DNA from: Streptomyces sp. NBC_00083
GTDB taxonomy: Bacteria > Actinomycetota > Actinomycetes > Streptomycetales > Streptomycetaceae
Length of the DNA stretch: 64,000 nucleotides
Direction of reading: 5' to 3'
NCBI RefSeq assembly: GCF_026343295.1
Contig: NZ_JAPELY010000001.1
Location: 1,488,001 to 1,552,000 of the forward strand
In this document: positions 42,596-51,978 of the stretch, in pieces
Layout: each line of letters starts with the position of its first letter
Numbering within the stretch: position 1 is the stretch's first letter
Made by a program: the position numbers and the translations under genes
Notes under the pieces: generated by a model
What the model saw: the letters and a program-made list of their open reading frames with translations, nothing else
The model's database searches: none
Told to the model about the DNA's origin: nothing

Positions 42596-45034
42596 CTAAG
42601 CCGGATCCGTGAGACCCCCCGCCGCAGAGCCTCCGTCACCGCCCCGCCGCCGGAGGCGGCCCGTGAGGGCCCGGGTGCGGGCCGCGGACGCCTCGCGCAG
42701 GCGGGTCCAGCGGAGCGACACCGCCCAGATCACTCGGACAGCTGAGCGCGGCGCGAGAATCGCCCGCACCGACTCGACGCGCGACGCACCCGCCCGAAGC
42801 CCCGCCGTCACGCGGGCCACATCGTCCACCAGGCCCGGCGTGGGCCGGGGGTCCGGGGCGTACAGGACCTGCTCCACCGCGCCCGCCGCCCGCTGGACCG
42901 AGTCCGCCGCCGCCCCGTCGAGGCGGCCCAGCAGGACCACCCGCGTCGCGGCCTTGCGGGGGGTCAGGGAGTCGTCGGGCGGGATGCCGTGGTCCCAGGC
43001 CGTGTCGGTGATCTCCTGCCACGCGGCGAGCGTCCGCGCCACCGTGTCGGCCGGGGTGCGGCCGCCGGAGCCGAGCCGCCGGGACCGCACCCGCCTGCGC
43101 CACAGCAGCGGCAGGAAGGGCAGCACCAGCAGCACGGCCACACCCAGGACCGTACCGACGAGGGCCGGGGCCGAGGGGCCGCTGTCCGTCGGGCCCGCCA
43201 CGGCCGCCGCGGCGCTGGGGCCGCAGTCGCCGAGGCGCCGAGCGCTCGGGGGGCAGGAGTCGGCGGCGGAGGGCGCGGCCGACGGCTCGGCCTGGGCGCT
43301 CCTGGCCGGCTGAGCCGGGCCGCTGGGAGTGCCCGCCGGCGTCTCCTGGCGGGTGTAGTCGGGCGCGCTGCCCCGCGTCGGCGTCGGCTCGAAGCGCGTC
43401 CAGCCCACACCCTCGAAGTACAGCTCCGGCCAGGCGTGGGCGTCGCGCAGCCCCACCGACATCGTGCCGTCCGAGCGCGGCTCACCCGGGGTGAAGCCCA
43501 CCGCGACCCGGGCGGGAATGCCCAGGGTGCGGGCCATCGCGGCCATCGAGAAGGAGAAGTGGACGCAGAAGCCCTGCTTCTCCTTGAGGAAGTTGGCTAT
43601 GGCCTCGGTGCCGCTGCCCGACGAGACGTGCGTGTTGTAGGTGAAGCCGCCGGTGGTGGCGAACCAGTCCTGGAGCTTGACCGCCCGCTCGTAGTTGTTG
43701 GCGGCGCCGCTCGTGACCTGCCGCGCGGTCGCGCCCACCACCGAGGGCAGCGAGTCGGGAACGCGCGTGTACTCCTTGATCAGGCTCGCGGGCGGCGTCG
43801 AGGCCTGGGCCAGCTGGGCCGCCGTCGGCCGCACCTGGAGGCTGGAGACGGTGTACTGCGCGCCCCGCGTCGTCTGCTTGCGGTCGCCCACCAGGGTCCG
43901 GCCCACCGGCTCGAACCGCCAGTCGCCCTTGATCTTCACCTGGGTCGCGGGGAACGGCATCGGCAGCCAGCTCTGCGCGTACCAGCCGGCCGCCGAGATG
44001 CTCGTCTGGACCTCCGTGGTGCCGACCGCGGGGCTCAGCCCGTCCGGCGGCGGCAGCGGATCGGGCACGTCCGTGATGTGGCGCTCCGAGGACTTCCAGG
44101 ACGCCCCGTCGAACTCGTCGAGTGCGACGATCCGCAGATACATCTCCTGGGTGTCCTGCGCGTTGGTGTTGTACCGCATCACCTCGCGGTCCTCGGGCTG
44201 GTTGAGGCTGTTCTGCAGCGACACCAGCGGGTTGACCGCGGAGATGGTCCCGCCGACCCCGTCGCCGCCCGCGCCGCCCGCGCCGGGCCCGAGCAGGCCG
44301 CTGTCCAGGGCGGGCAGCATCGCCGGGATCACCAGCGCGATGCCGAGTGCGAGCGCCCCGATGCGCCGTCCGGTACGGACCGGGGCCAGCGGCGCCGAGT
44401 TCTCGAAGAGGCCCTCCTTGGGCCGGCCCGCCCGCGCCGAGCCGCTGAAGACCCGGCCCCACTGCGACAGCCGGTCGCGGCCCTCGGCGAGCAGGAGCAG
44501 CAGATAGCCGGCGGCCGCGAAGACGAACCAGAGCCAGCTCGCGCCGCCCGACGAGAGCCCGGCGGCCACCGAGTACAGGGCGAGCAGCGGCAGCCCCGCG
44601 GGCGCGGCACTGCGGAACGTCACCGCGAGCGCGTCCACCGCGAGCCCGATGAGCAGTACCCCGCCGACCATCATCAGGCGGATGCCAGGAGTCGCGGGCG
44701 CCGGTATCGCGTACTGCCCGACGTCCGAACCGCCCTGCTGGAGCAGCGCGTTGAGCTGGACGAAGGCGTCGGGCCCCGGCAGCACCCCGGCGATCGCCTG
44801 CTGCCGCGCGAAGACCAGCGTCAGCAGCAGGAGCGCCACCGCGGCCTGGGCGAGCACGGTGAGCGGGCGGGCCAGCGGCACCCGGCGCGCCAGTGCCCCC
44901 ACCGTGCTCACGATCGCCAGCAGGAAGGCGGCCTGGACGATCCACAGTGCGGGATCGACCAGCGGCAGCATCGAGCACGACGCCATCACCGTGGCCGCGT
45001 AGGCGCACAGCGCCAGCCGTCCGCGCCCGCTCAT
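42596..45034 (-). CDS. Transglutaminase-like membrane protein (DUF3488/TgpA type)
   Basis: This 812-residue protein starts with about six membrane helices (residues 5-200), followed by an extracytoplasmic region with a transglutaminase core. The core has EKQGFCVHFSFSMAAMARTL with the nucleophile Cys, then GLRDAHAWPELYFEGVGWTR with the His and the Asp-bearing segment. A Pro/Ala/Ser linker leads to a last helix (PALVGTVLGVAVLLVLPFLP) and a cytoplasmic DUF4129-like tail. ATG 45034 overlaps the DUF58 stop (ATGA) and follows AGGGGG. Together with MoxR and DUF58 it forms the widespread MoxR-DUF58-transglutaminase operon of unknown specific function. Confidence 0.9.
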   Translation of the reverse strand: MSGRGRLALCAYAATVMASCSMLPLVDPALWIVQAAFLLAIVSTVGALARRVPLARPLTVLAQAAVALLLLTLVFARQQAIAGVLPGPDAFVQLNALLQQGGSDVGQYAIPAPATPGIRLMMVGGVLLIGLAVDALAVTFRSAAPAGLPLLALYSVAAGLSSGGASWLWFVFAAAGYLLLLLAEGRDRLSQWGRVFSGSARAGRPKEGLFENSAPLAPVRTGRRIGALALGIALVIPAMLPALDSGLLGPGAGGAGGDGVGGTISAVNPLVSLQNSLNQPEDREVMRYNTNAQDTQEMYLRIVALDEFDGASWKSSERHITDVPDPLPPPDGLSPAVGTTEVQTSISAAGWYAQSWLPMPFPATQVKIKGDWRFEPVGRTLVGDRKQTTRGAQYTVSSLQVRPTAAQLAQASTPPASLIKEYTRVPDSLPSVVGATARQVTSGAANNYERAVKLQDWFATTGGFTYNTHVSSGSGTEAIANFLKEKQGFCVHFSFSMAAMARTLGIPARVAVGFTPGEPRSDGTMSVGLRDAHAWPELYFEGVGWTRFEPTPTRGSAPDYTRQETPAGTPSGPAQPARSAQAEPSAAPSAADSCPPSARRLGDCGPSAAAAVAGPTDSGPSAPALVGTVLGVAVLLVLPFLPLLWRRRVRSRRLGSGGRTPADTVARTLAAWQEITDTAWDHGIPPDDSLTPRKAATRVVLLGRLDGAAADSVQRAAGAVEQVLYAPDPRPTPGLVDDVARVTAGLRAGASRVESVRAILAPRSAVRVIWAVSLRWTRLREASAARTRALTGRLRRRGGDGGSAAGGLTDPA

Positions 45035-46404
45035 GACCATCCCCCTGCCGTGCCGGCCGCGCCACCGGGCGCCGCTCCCGTGTTCGTACGTTCCCGGCCC
45101 GCGGTGCGCCACAGGTCGGACAGGACCGCGCCCGGCCGCACCGGGAGCGCCGTCCAGCCGCCCTCGCGCAGCAGCCGCAGCGACTCCTCGACGGGGCCGG
45201 GCTCCGGTGCGCCGTGCGTCCACTCGCCGCTGTCGAGCACGAAGGCGACGGCCGAGCCGCTGCGCCGCCGCATCTTCGCGGCGACCGCCGCCTGTTCCTC
45301 GTCGAGATCGCCGAAGAAGCCGACGAGCAGCCCTTCGTTGCCGCCGCGCAGCACGTCGTACGCGCGGGAGAGGCCGCCGCCGTCGGAGTGGTCGACGACC
45401 GCGAGGGTGTCCATCATCAGGCCCGCCGCGTCCGTCGAGTCCTGGCCGGAGCCCGCGAAGCCGCCCGAGCCCTCGCCCGGCACCGAGGTGCCGGTGTCGG
45501 TCAACAGCCGCACGGAGAAGCCCCGTTCGAGCATGTGCACCAGGGCGGAGGCGGCGCCCGAGACCGCCCATTCGAAGGCCGAGTCGGGGCCCGCGCCCGC
45601 GTAGGCGATGGACCGGGTGTCGAGCAGCACGGTGCATCTGGCCCGCTGCGGCTGCTCCTCGCGGCGCACCATCAGCTCGCCGTAGCGCGCGGTGGAGCGC
45701 CAGTGCACCCGGCGCAGGTCGTCGCCGTGCCGGTAGCCGCGCGGAATGACGTCGTCCTCACCGGCGAGCGCGAGCGAGCGGTGCCGCCCGTCGCCGTACC
45801 CCGCGGCCTCGCCGGAGAGCCGCACCGGCGGCAGCGGTTCGGTCCTCGGGATGACGGTGAGCGTGTCGTACGCGCTGAAGGCGCGGGTCAGCTCGCACAT
45901 GCCGAACGGGTCGGTGAGGCGCAGCTGGAGCGGGCCGAGCGGGTAGCGTCCGCGCAGGTCGGAGCGGACCCGGTAGGACACCTCGCGCTTGCCGCCCGCC
46001 TCGACCCGGTCGAGCACGAAGCGCGGGCGCGGCCCGAGCACGTACGGCACCCGGTCCTGGAGCATGAGCAGGCCGGTGGGCAGTCGCGAGATGTTGTCGA
46101 TCCGCAGCTGGACGCGGGCCTCGGACCCGGCCGGGACCCGGCCGGGGGAGAGCCGGCGGCTGCCGGCCACGCGGTAGCGGGTGCGGTAGAGCACCACCGT
46201 GCAGACCACCGGGAGCACCGCGAGCAGCAGTCCGACCCGCAGCAGGTCCTCCTGGCCGAGGACGAAGGCGCAGATCGCGGCGGCCACGCCGGCCGCGAGG
46301 AAGGAGCGGCCGCGGGTGGTCAGGCCGGAGAGGGCGGCGCGGACGCCGCCCTTGGCCTGCTCGTCGGCGGAGTCGGCGGGGAGCTCCCCGGCCGCCGCCA
46401 TCAC
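45031..46404 (-). CDS. DUF58 domain protein
   Basis: This 457-residue protein begins with two hydrophobic helices (SFLAAGVAAAICAFVLGQ and VGLLLAVLPVVCTVVLY), then a beta-rich region and a C-terminal VWA-like DUF58 domain with VIPRGYRHGDDLRRVHWRST and CTVLLDTRSIAYAG. The start is GTG 46404, or ATG 46401 immediately after. Both overlap the MoxR stop, so translation is coupled. DUF58 proteins partner with MoxR AAA+ ATPases, probably as adaptors for metal- or chaperone-like activation of a membrane client, here the downstream transglutaminase protein. Confidence 0.9.
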   Translation of the reverse strand: MMAAAGELPADSADEQAKGGVRAALSGLTTRGRSFLAAGVAAAICAFVLGQEDLLRVGLLLAVLPVVCTVVLYRTRYRVAGSRRLSPGRVPAGSEARVQLRIDNISRLPTGLLMLQDRVPYVLGPRPRFVLDRVEAGGKREVSYRVRSDLRGRYPLGPLQLRLTDPFGMCELTRAFSAYDTLTVIPRTEPLPPVRLSGEAAGYGDGRHRSLALAGEDDVIPRGYRHGDDLRRVHWRSTARYGELMVRREEQPQRARCTVLLDTRSIAYAGAGPDSAFEWAVSGAASALVHMLERGFSVRLLTDTGTSVPGEGSGGFAGSGQDSTDAAGLMMDTLAVVDHSDGGGLSRAYDVLRGGNEGLLVGFFGDLDEEQAAVAAKMRRRSGSAVAFVLDSGEWTHGAPEPGPVEESLRLLREGGWTALPVRPGAVLSDLWRTAGRERTNTGAAPGGAAGTAGGWS

Positions 46405-47411
46405 AGCCGCCGGGCGCCGGGCGGACGCTGGCCGTACACCGGGTTCCCGGCCTGCGGAACGGGCGTGTGCTGGAGGATCTCCAGGACGACCTGCTCGGCG
46501 GTGCGCCGGTTGAGCTGGGCCTGAGCGGTGGGCAGCAGCCGGTGCGCGAGGACGGCCACGGCGAGCGCCTGGACGTCGTCGGGCAGCGCGTACTCCCGGC
46601 CGCTCAGGGCGGCGGACGCCTTCGCGGCGCGCAGCAGATGGAGCGTGGCGCGCGGCGAGGCGCCGAGTCTGAGGTCCGGGTGGCTGCGGGTCGCGCCGAC
46701 CAGCTGCACCGCGTACCGCCGTACCGCGTCGGCCACGTGCACGCCGCGGACCGCGTCGATCAGCTTCACGATGTCGTGGGCGTGCGCCACCGGCTGGAGG
46801 TCGTCGAGCGGGGAGACGGCGCCGTGCACGTCGAGCATCTTGAGCTCGGCCTCGGCGCTCGGGTAGCCCATCGACACCCGGGCCATGAACCGGTCGCGCT
46901 GGGCCTCGGGGAGGGGGTAGGTGCCCTCCATCTCCACCGGGTTCTGGGTGGCGACCACCATGAAGGGGCTGGGCAGTTCGTAGGTCTGCCCGTCGATGGT
47001 GACCTGCCGCTCCTCCATGGACTCCAGGAGCGCGGACTGGGTCTTGGGCGAGGCGCGGTTGATCTCGTCGCCGATCACGATCTGCGCGAAGATGGCGCCC
47101 GGCTTGAACTCGAAGTCCCGCCGCTGCTGGTCGTAGATCGACACACCGGTGATGTCCGACGGCAGCAGGTCCGGCGTGAACTGGATGCGCCGCACCGAAC
47201 AGTCGATGGATCTGGCCAGTGTCTTGGCCAGCATGGTCTTGCCCACGCCGGGCACGTCCTCGATGAGGAGGTGCCCTTCCGCGAGCAGTACGGTCAGCGA
47301 AAGCCGTACGACCTCGGGCTTGCCCTCGATCACGCTCTCCACCGACTCGCGGACTCGCTCCGCTGTGGCGGTCAGATCGTTGAGGCTCGCTCGGTCGTCA
47401 TAGGTCGTCAC
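46401..47411 (-). CDS. MoxR-family AAA+ ATPase
   Basis: This 336-residue AAA+ protein has HLLIEDVPGVGKTMLAKTLA (Walker A), QIVIGDEINRASPKTQSALL (Walker B and following helix), TQNPVEMEGTYPLPEAQRDR (sensor 1 and arginine finger region) and a C-terminal lid. GTG 47411 is preceded by GAGGAGGG. It heads the operon with DUF58 and the transglutaminase protein, whose products are probably its remodelling partners or clients. Confidence 0.93.
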   Translation of the reverse strand: MTTYDDRASLNDLTATAERVRESVESVIEGKPEVVRLSLTVLLAEGHLLIEDVPGVGKTMLAKTLARSIDCSVRRIQFTPDLLPSDITGVSIYDQQRRDFEFKPGAIFAQIVIGDEINRASPKTQSALLESMEERQVTIDGQTYELPSPFMVVATQNPVEMEGTYPLPEAQRDRFMARVSMGYPSAEAELKMLDVHGAVSPLDDLQPVAHAHDIVKLIDAVRGVHVADAVRRYAVQLVGATRSHPDLRLGASPRATLHLLRAAKASAALSGREYALPDDVQALAVAVLAHRLLPTAQAQLNRRTAEQVVLEILQHTPVPQAGNPVYGQRPPGARRL

Positions 47412-47612
47412 CCGGCCCTCCTCGGCCCTTTCATACGGGCCGCCGCACAGCGAACGGCCCGGCCCACCCCGGCATACGGACACCACGGCCGAAGGGTTCG
47501 GTCCGATGTCACAGCCGCATTCTTGTTGCCGTTGCCGCGTCGTGTCACTCGCCCGAGGCCAACCGCGGGGGATTCATACGGAGTTGTCCCCCTATTTCCG
47601 TTCCTGGGATGC

Positions 47613-48179
47613 TCAGTCGACCGGGTCGACCTCCCGCAGCAGACCCGTCGCCACGTCGAAGACGAAGCCCCGCACGTCGTCGACGTGCGGCAGGAACGGC
47701 GAGGTCCGCACCCGCTGCATCGACTGGCGTACGTCCTGGTCGGCGTCGCGGAACGACTCGACGGCCCAGGCCGGCCGCTGCCCCACCTCGACCTCCAGGT
47801 CGTGCCGGAACTCCTCGGTGAGCGACTCCATGCCGCACCCGGTGTGGTGCACCAGCATGACGCTGGTGGTTCCGAGCGCGCGCTGGCTGATGGTGAGGGA
47901 GCGGATCACGTCGTCGGTGACCACGCCGCCCGCGTTGCGGATCGTGTGGCAGTCGCCGAGTTCGAGCCCGAGAGCGGCGTGCAGGTCGAGCCGGGCGTCC
48001 ATGCAGGCCACGACGGCGACGTGGAGGACGGGGCGGGCGTCCATGCCGGGGTTGCCGAAGGCGGCGGCGTACTGGCGGTTCGCCTCGACCAGCCGGTCGG
48101 TCACCGTGCCGCCGTCGCGGACGGTGAGGTGCGGGCGGGGGGCAGGAGCCTCTGCGGGTATGTGCGCAGGAGTCGACAT
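47613..48179 (-). CDS. Beta-class carbonic anhydrase
   Basis: This 188-residue enzyme hydrates CO2 to bicarbonate. The zinc site is complete: C59 and D61 in VACMDARLD, then H112 and C115 in HHTGCGM. Flanking RNAGGVVTDDVIRSL and LVHHTGCGM confirm the beta class. The start is ATG 48179; a TACCGT hexamer seven bases upstream suggests a leaderless transcript. It is transcribed away from the dcw cluster. Confidence 0.9.
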   Translation of the reverse strand: MSTPAHIPAEAPAPRPHLTVRDGGTVTDRLVEANRQYAAAFGNPGMDARPVLHVAVVACMDARLDLHAALGLELGDCHTIRNAGGVVTDDVIRSLTISQRALGTTSVMLVHHTGCGMESLTEEFRHDLEVEVGQRPAWAVESFRDADQDVRQSMQRVRTSPFLPHVDDVRGFVFDVATGLLREVDPVD

Positions 48180-48330
48180 GTATACGACGGTAGCCGCCGC
48201 CGATCTCCCGGTCGCGCCCTGCGGGCGGAAAAAGACCGTCAACTCGGGCGCCTGTGAGGTACCCCACAGGCTTCACCACCGCTCACCCGAACGAGTGAAA
48301 AAAGTGCTCGGCGGCGCGCTGAAGGGTTGA

Positions 48331-48358
48331 TTGACCGGAAGGACGAGTGGACTAAAGT
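48331..48358 (+). promoter_or_regulatory. Promoter of the dcw cluster
   Basis: TTGACC (48331-48336) and TAAAGT (48353-48358) are separated by 16 bases, a good housekeeping promoter for Streptomyces. Transcription would start near 48365, giving a 5' leader of about 225 bases before the rsmH TTG at 48590. The leader contains a CCGGCGCC-n7-GGCGCCGG hairpin at about 48495-48517 and a CGTGCGC-G-GCGCACG hairpin near 48450. I see no mraZ gene. The rest of the gap 48180-48589 holds nothing else I can support. Confidence 0.7.
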
Positions 48359-48589
48359 GGCGCGAAGTGGGAGGCGTGACACGGTCTCCCCGTTTGCGCA
48401 ACCCAAGCTTCCGGGAAGCACGGCCTCCCGGACCATACGTTTACCCGCGTGCGCGGCGCACGTACGGCTCGGCCTCCTCCCGCCCTCCGGTCGGCCGGCG
48501 CCCCTTCACCGGCGCCGGCGGTCCGTCCCCGCGGCGGTGCGGCCCGGCCCGTATGCGCGACGGTGCGCCGGATTTCTGAGAGGGCGGCT

Positions 48590-49540
48590 TTGAGCCAGCG
48601 ACACGTCCCGGTGATGCTCCAGCGATGCTTGGACATGTTGGCCCCGGCCCTGACCGAGCCCGGTGCGGTCGTCGTCGACTGCACCCTCGGACTCGGCGGC
48701 CACAGCGAGGCCCTGCTCACCCGGTTCCCCGAGGCGCGCCTGATCGCCCTCGACCGCGACAAGGAAGCCCTGCGCCTGTCCGGCGAGCGCCTCGCCCCCT
48801 TCGGCGAGCGGGCCACCCTGGTCCACGCCGTCTACGACGAACTCCCCGAGGTGCTCGAACGGCTCGGCGTCCCGCGCGTCCAGGGCGTCCTGTTCGACCT
48901 CGGTGTCTCCTCCATGCAGCTCGACGAGGCCGACCGCGGCTTCGCCTACGCGCAGGACGCGCCCCTGGACATGCGCATGGACCAGTCGGCAGGCATGAGC
49001 GCCGCCGAGGTGCTCAACACCTACCCGCCCGGTGAACTCGTGCGGATCCTGCGGGCGTACGGCGAGGAGAAGCAGGCCAAGCGGATCGTCTCGGCGATCG
49101 TCCGCGAGCGCGAGAAGGAGCCGTTCAGCAACAGCGCCCGGCTCGTCGAGCTGATCCGGGACTCGCTGCCGCAGGCCGCCAAGCGCACCGGCGGCAACCC
49201 CTCCAAGCGCACCTTCCAGGCGCTGCGCATCGAGGTCAACGGCGAACTCGCCAGCGTGGAGCGGGCGATCCCCGCGGCCGTCGAGGCCATCGCCGTCGGC
49301 GGCCGGGTGGCGGTGCTCTCCTACCAGTCCCTGGAGGACCGCATCGTCAAGCAGGTGTTCGCGGCCGGTGCCGCCAACACCGCGCCGCCCGGACTGCCGG
49401 TGGTGCCCGAGCGTTACCAGCCGCGGCTCAAGCTCCTCACCCGCGGCGCCGAACTCCCCACGGAGGAGGAGGTCGCCGAGAACCGGCGCGCGGCCCCCGC
49501 CCGGTTCCGAGGGGTCCAGCGGATCAGGGAGGACGTGTGA
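48590..49540 (+). CDS. rsmH: 16S rRNA (cytosine-N4)-methyltransferase RsmH
   Basis: This 316-residue SAM-dependent enzyme N4-methylates C1402 of 16S rRNA. It starts [20 protein letters not shown] and has the SAM motif [33 protein letters not shown], and [15 protein letters not shown]. The TTG at 48590 follows GAGAGGG; a longer in-frame reading is low-complexity and rejected. It is the first gene of the division and cell-wall cluster and overlaps ftsL by four bases. Confidence 0.95.
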   Translation: MSQRHVPVMLQRCLDMLAPALTEPGAVVVDCTLGLGGHSEALLTRFPEARLIALDRDKEALRLSGERLAPFGERATLVHAVYDELPEVLERLGVPRVQGVLFDLGVSSMQLDEADRGFAYAQDAPLDMRMDQSAGMSAAEVLNTYPPGELVRILRAYGEEKQAKRIVSAIVREREKEPFSNSARLVELIRDSLPQAAKRTGGNPSKRTFQALRIEVNGELASVERAIPAAVEAIAVGGRVAVLSYQSLEDRIVKQVFAAGAANTAPPGLPVVPERYQPRLKLLTRGAELPTEEEVAENRRAAPARFRGVQRIREDV

Positions 49541-50043
49541 GCAAACCGGCCAGGCAGCTGCGCGGCACGGCCGCGCGGCTCGGCAGGCTGATGCCGGCGC
49601 AGGGCCCGAACAGCGCCGCCCGTACCCCGTTCGTCCTCCTCGTCGTCGCGCTGCTCGGCGGCGGCCTGATCACCCTCCTGGTGCTGAACTCCGCCCTCAA
49701 CGCGGGCTCGTTCAAGCTCAGCGAGTACCGCAGACAGACCACCGAGCTCACCGACGAGCAGCAGGCGCTCCAGCGGGACGTCGACGATCTGTCCGCCCCC
49801 GACGCCCTGGCCCGCCGGGCCGGCGACCTCGGCATGGTCCCCGGCGGCAACCCCGTCTTCCTCGGTCCCGACGGCACCGTCAAGGGCGTCCCCACCCCCG
49901 CGGGCGAGCCCTCGCCGGCCGAGGCCGCCGAGCCGTCGCCGCTGCCGGCGGCGCAGAACCAGGCGCCCGCCCCGCCCAGACACCGCACCCCGGCCGCCCG
50001 GCCGCACAAGCCCGCGAAGACCTCCCCGACCCCCGGCAGGTGA
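49537..50043 (+). CDS. ftsL: FtsL-like septum protein
   Basis: This 168-residue bitopic protein has a basic N-terminus, one helix at about residues 28-49 ([20 protein letters not shown]) and a short coiled-coil-like segment ([20 protein letters not shown]), then [20 protein letters not shown], the FtsL/DivIC pattern. The last 50 residues are Pro/Ala-rich and likely disordered. It sits between rsmH and ftsI as in other actinobacteria. The GTG overlaps the rsmH stop (GTGA). Confidence 0.88.
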   Translation: MSKPARQLRGTAARLGRLMPAQGPNSAARTPFVLLVVALLGGGLITLLVLNSALNAGSFKLSEYRRQTTELTDEQQALQRDVDDLSAPDALARRAGDLGMVPGGNPVFLGPDGTVKGVPTPAGEPSPAEAAEPSPLPAAQNQAPAPPRHRTPAARPHKPAKTSPTPGR

Positions 50044-50047
50044 CGCA

Positions 50048-51964
50048 GTGAGCCCCAAGGAACCCCCGCGCCGCCGGGTGCCCGCGCCGGCCCGCCCCCG
50101 GCCGCCGGCCCGGGGACCCGCCGCGAAGAAGTTCAAGCTCGGCAGCCACCGCCCGCGCCTGCGTCTGGTCAGCCTCGGGCTCACCCTGGTCATGCTGGCC
50201 TTCGTCGTACGGCTGCTCCAGGTGCAGGCCGTCGACGCCAGCGCGTACGCCGCCAAGGCCGACAAGAACCGGTACGCCAGCTACGCGCTGCCCGCCGAGC
50301 GCGGCAAGATCACCGACCGGGCCGGCATCGCGCTCGCCACCAGCGTCGACGCGTACGACATCACCGCCGACCCCACCCTGTTCACCCCCGAGGCGACGAA
50401 GATCCCGGACGCCGCGGACCAGGCGGCGGCGCTGCTCGCGCCGCTGGTCGGCAAGGGCCAGACCGAGCTGGCCAAGAAGCTCAAGACGCCCAGGACCCGC
50501 TATGTGGTGCTCGCCCGCCGGCAGACCCCGCAGGTCTGGAACCAGATCAAGGACCTGAAGAAGGTCTTCACCGAGAAGGCCGCCACCGACCGCGCCAAGG
50601 GCGGTCCCGGCGCCAACGTGCTGGCCGGCGTGCTCAACGAGTCCAGCACCAAGCGGGTCTACCCGAACGGCGATCTGGCCGCCGGGATACTGGGATACGT
50701 CAACGCCGAGGGCAAGGGCGGCGGCGGCCTTGAGTCGTCCCTGAACAAGGAGCTGGCCGGCACCGACGGCAAGATCTCCTACGCCCAGTCGGGCGGCCGT
50801 CGCGTCCCCACCGCCGGCACCCACGAGACGCCGGCCGTGCCCGGCTCCGACGTCGAGCTGACCATCGACCGGGACATCCAGTGGATGGCGCAGAAGGCCA
50901 TCGCCGACCAGGTCGCCGAGTCCCACGCCGACCGGGGCTACGTCATAGTGCAACGGTCCGACACCGGCGAGGTCCTGGCCATGGCCAACGCGCCGGGCTT
51001 CGACCCCAACAACATCGCCCAGGCCAACGCGGCCGCCATGGGCAACGCGGCGCTCCAGGACGCCTTCGAGCCCGGATCGACCGCCAAGGTGATGTCCATG
51101 GCCGCGGTCCTGGAGGAGGGCGTCGCGACGCCCGAGACCCATGTGGTGGTGCCCAACCGGCTCCAGCGCGGCGACCGCCTCTTCAAGGACGACGTCGACC
51201 ACGCCACGTGGAACCTGACGCTCAACGGCGTCCTCGCCAAGTCCAGCAACATCGGCACCATCCTCGCCGTGGAGCAGCTCGGCAAGACCGACGCCCAGGC
51301 CGACAGCGTGCTCTACTCCTACCTGCGCAAGTTCGGCATCGGCCTGCCCAGCGGTCTCGGCTTCCCCGGCGAGACCCCCGGCATCCTCGCCCCGGCGAAC
51401 AAGTGGTCCACCTCGCAGCAGTACACCGTCCGCTTCGGCCAGGGCCTCTCGCTCAACGCGATGCAGGCGGCCTCGGTGTACTCCACCATCGCCAACGGCG
51501 GCGTACGCGTCGAGCCGACCCTGGTGCGCGGCACCAAGGGGCCGGACGGGCGGTTCACGCCCGCGCCTGCGCCCAAGCAGACCCGGGTGGTGAGCGAGAA
51601 AACCGCCAAGACCCTCGCCCAGATGCTCGAATCGGTCGTCGGCGACGCCGAGGGCACCGGAACCAAGGCCGCCATCCCCGGCTACCGGGTCGCGGGCAAG
51701 ACCGGTACCGCCAACCGTGTCGACCCCAAAACCGGCACCTACAAGGGCTACACCGCGTCCTTCGCGGGGTTCGCCCCCGCCGACAACCCGAAGATCACCG
51801 TCTACTGCGCCATCCAGAACCCCACCAAGGGCAGCTACTTCGGCGGCCAGATCTGCGGCCCCATCTACAAGCAGGTCATGGAGTTCGCCCTCAAGACCCT
51901 CCAGATCCCGCCGAGCGGCGCCCAGCCGCCCAACCTGCCCGTCACCTTCGGCGGCAACGACTGA
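50048..51964 (+). CDS. ftsI: Penicillin-binding protein FtsI (PBP3, class B)
   Basis: This 638-residue septal transpeptidase has an N-terminal helix at about 39-58 (LRLVSLGLTLVMLAFVVRLL), a PBP dimer domain and a transpeptidase domain with the three active-site motifs: S344-T-A-K347, S399-S-N401, and K551-T-G-T554. It crosslinks peptidoglycan at the division septum, in concert with FtsW. GTG 50048 follows the ftsL stop by four bases. No PASTA domain is present. Confidence 0.95.
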   Translation: MSPKEPPRRRVPAPARPRPPARGPAAKKFKLGSHRPRLRLVSLGLTLVMLAFVVRLLQVQAVDASAYAAKADKNRYASYALPAERGKITDRAGIALATSVDAYDITADPTLFTPEATKIPDAADQAAALLAPLVGKGQTELAKKLKTPRTRYVVLARRQTPQVWNQIKDLKKVFTEKAATDRAKGGPGANVLAGVLNESSTKRVYPNGDLAAGILGYVNAEGKGGGGLESSLNKELAGTDGKISYAQSGGRRVPTAGTHETPAVPGSDVELTIDRDIQWMAQKAIADQVAESHADRGYVIVQRSDTGEVLAMANAPGFDPNNIAQANAAAMGNAALQDAFEPGSTAKVMSMAAVLEEGVATPETHVVVPNRLQRGDRLFKDDVDHATWNLTLNGVLAKSSNIGTILAVEQLGKTDAQADSVLYSYLRKFGIGLPSGLGFPGETPGILAPANKWSTSQQYTVRFGQGLSLNAMQAASVYSTIANGGVRVEPTLVRGTKGPDGRFTPAPAPKQTRVVSEKTAKTLAQMLESVVGDAEGTGTKAAIPGYRVAGKTGTANRVDPKTGTYKGYTASFAGFAPADNPKITVYCAIQNPTKGSYFGGQICGPIYKQVMEFALKTLQIPPSGAQPPNLPVTFGGND

Positions 51965-51978
51965 ATCCGGAAGCCTCA

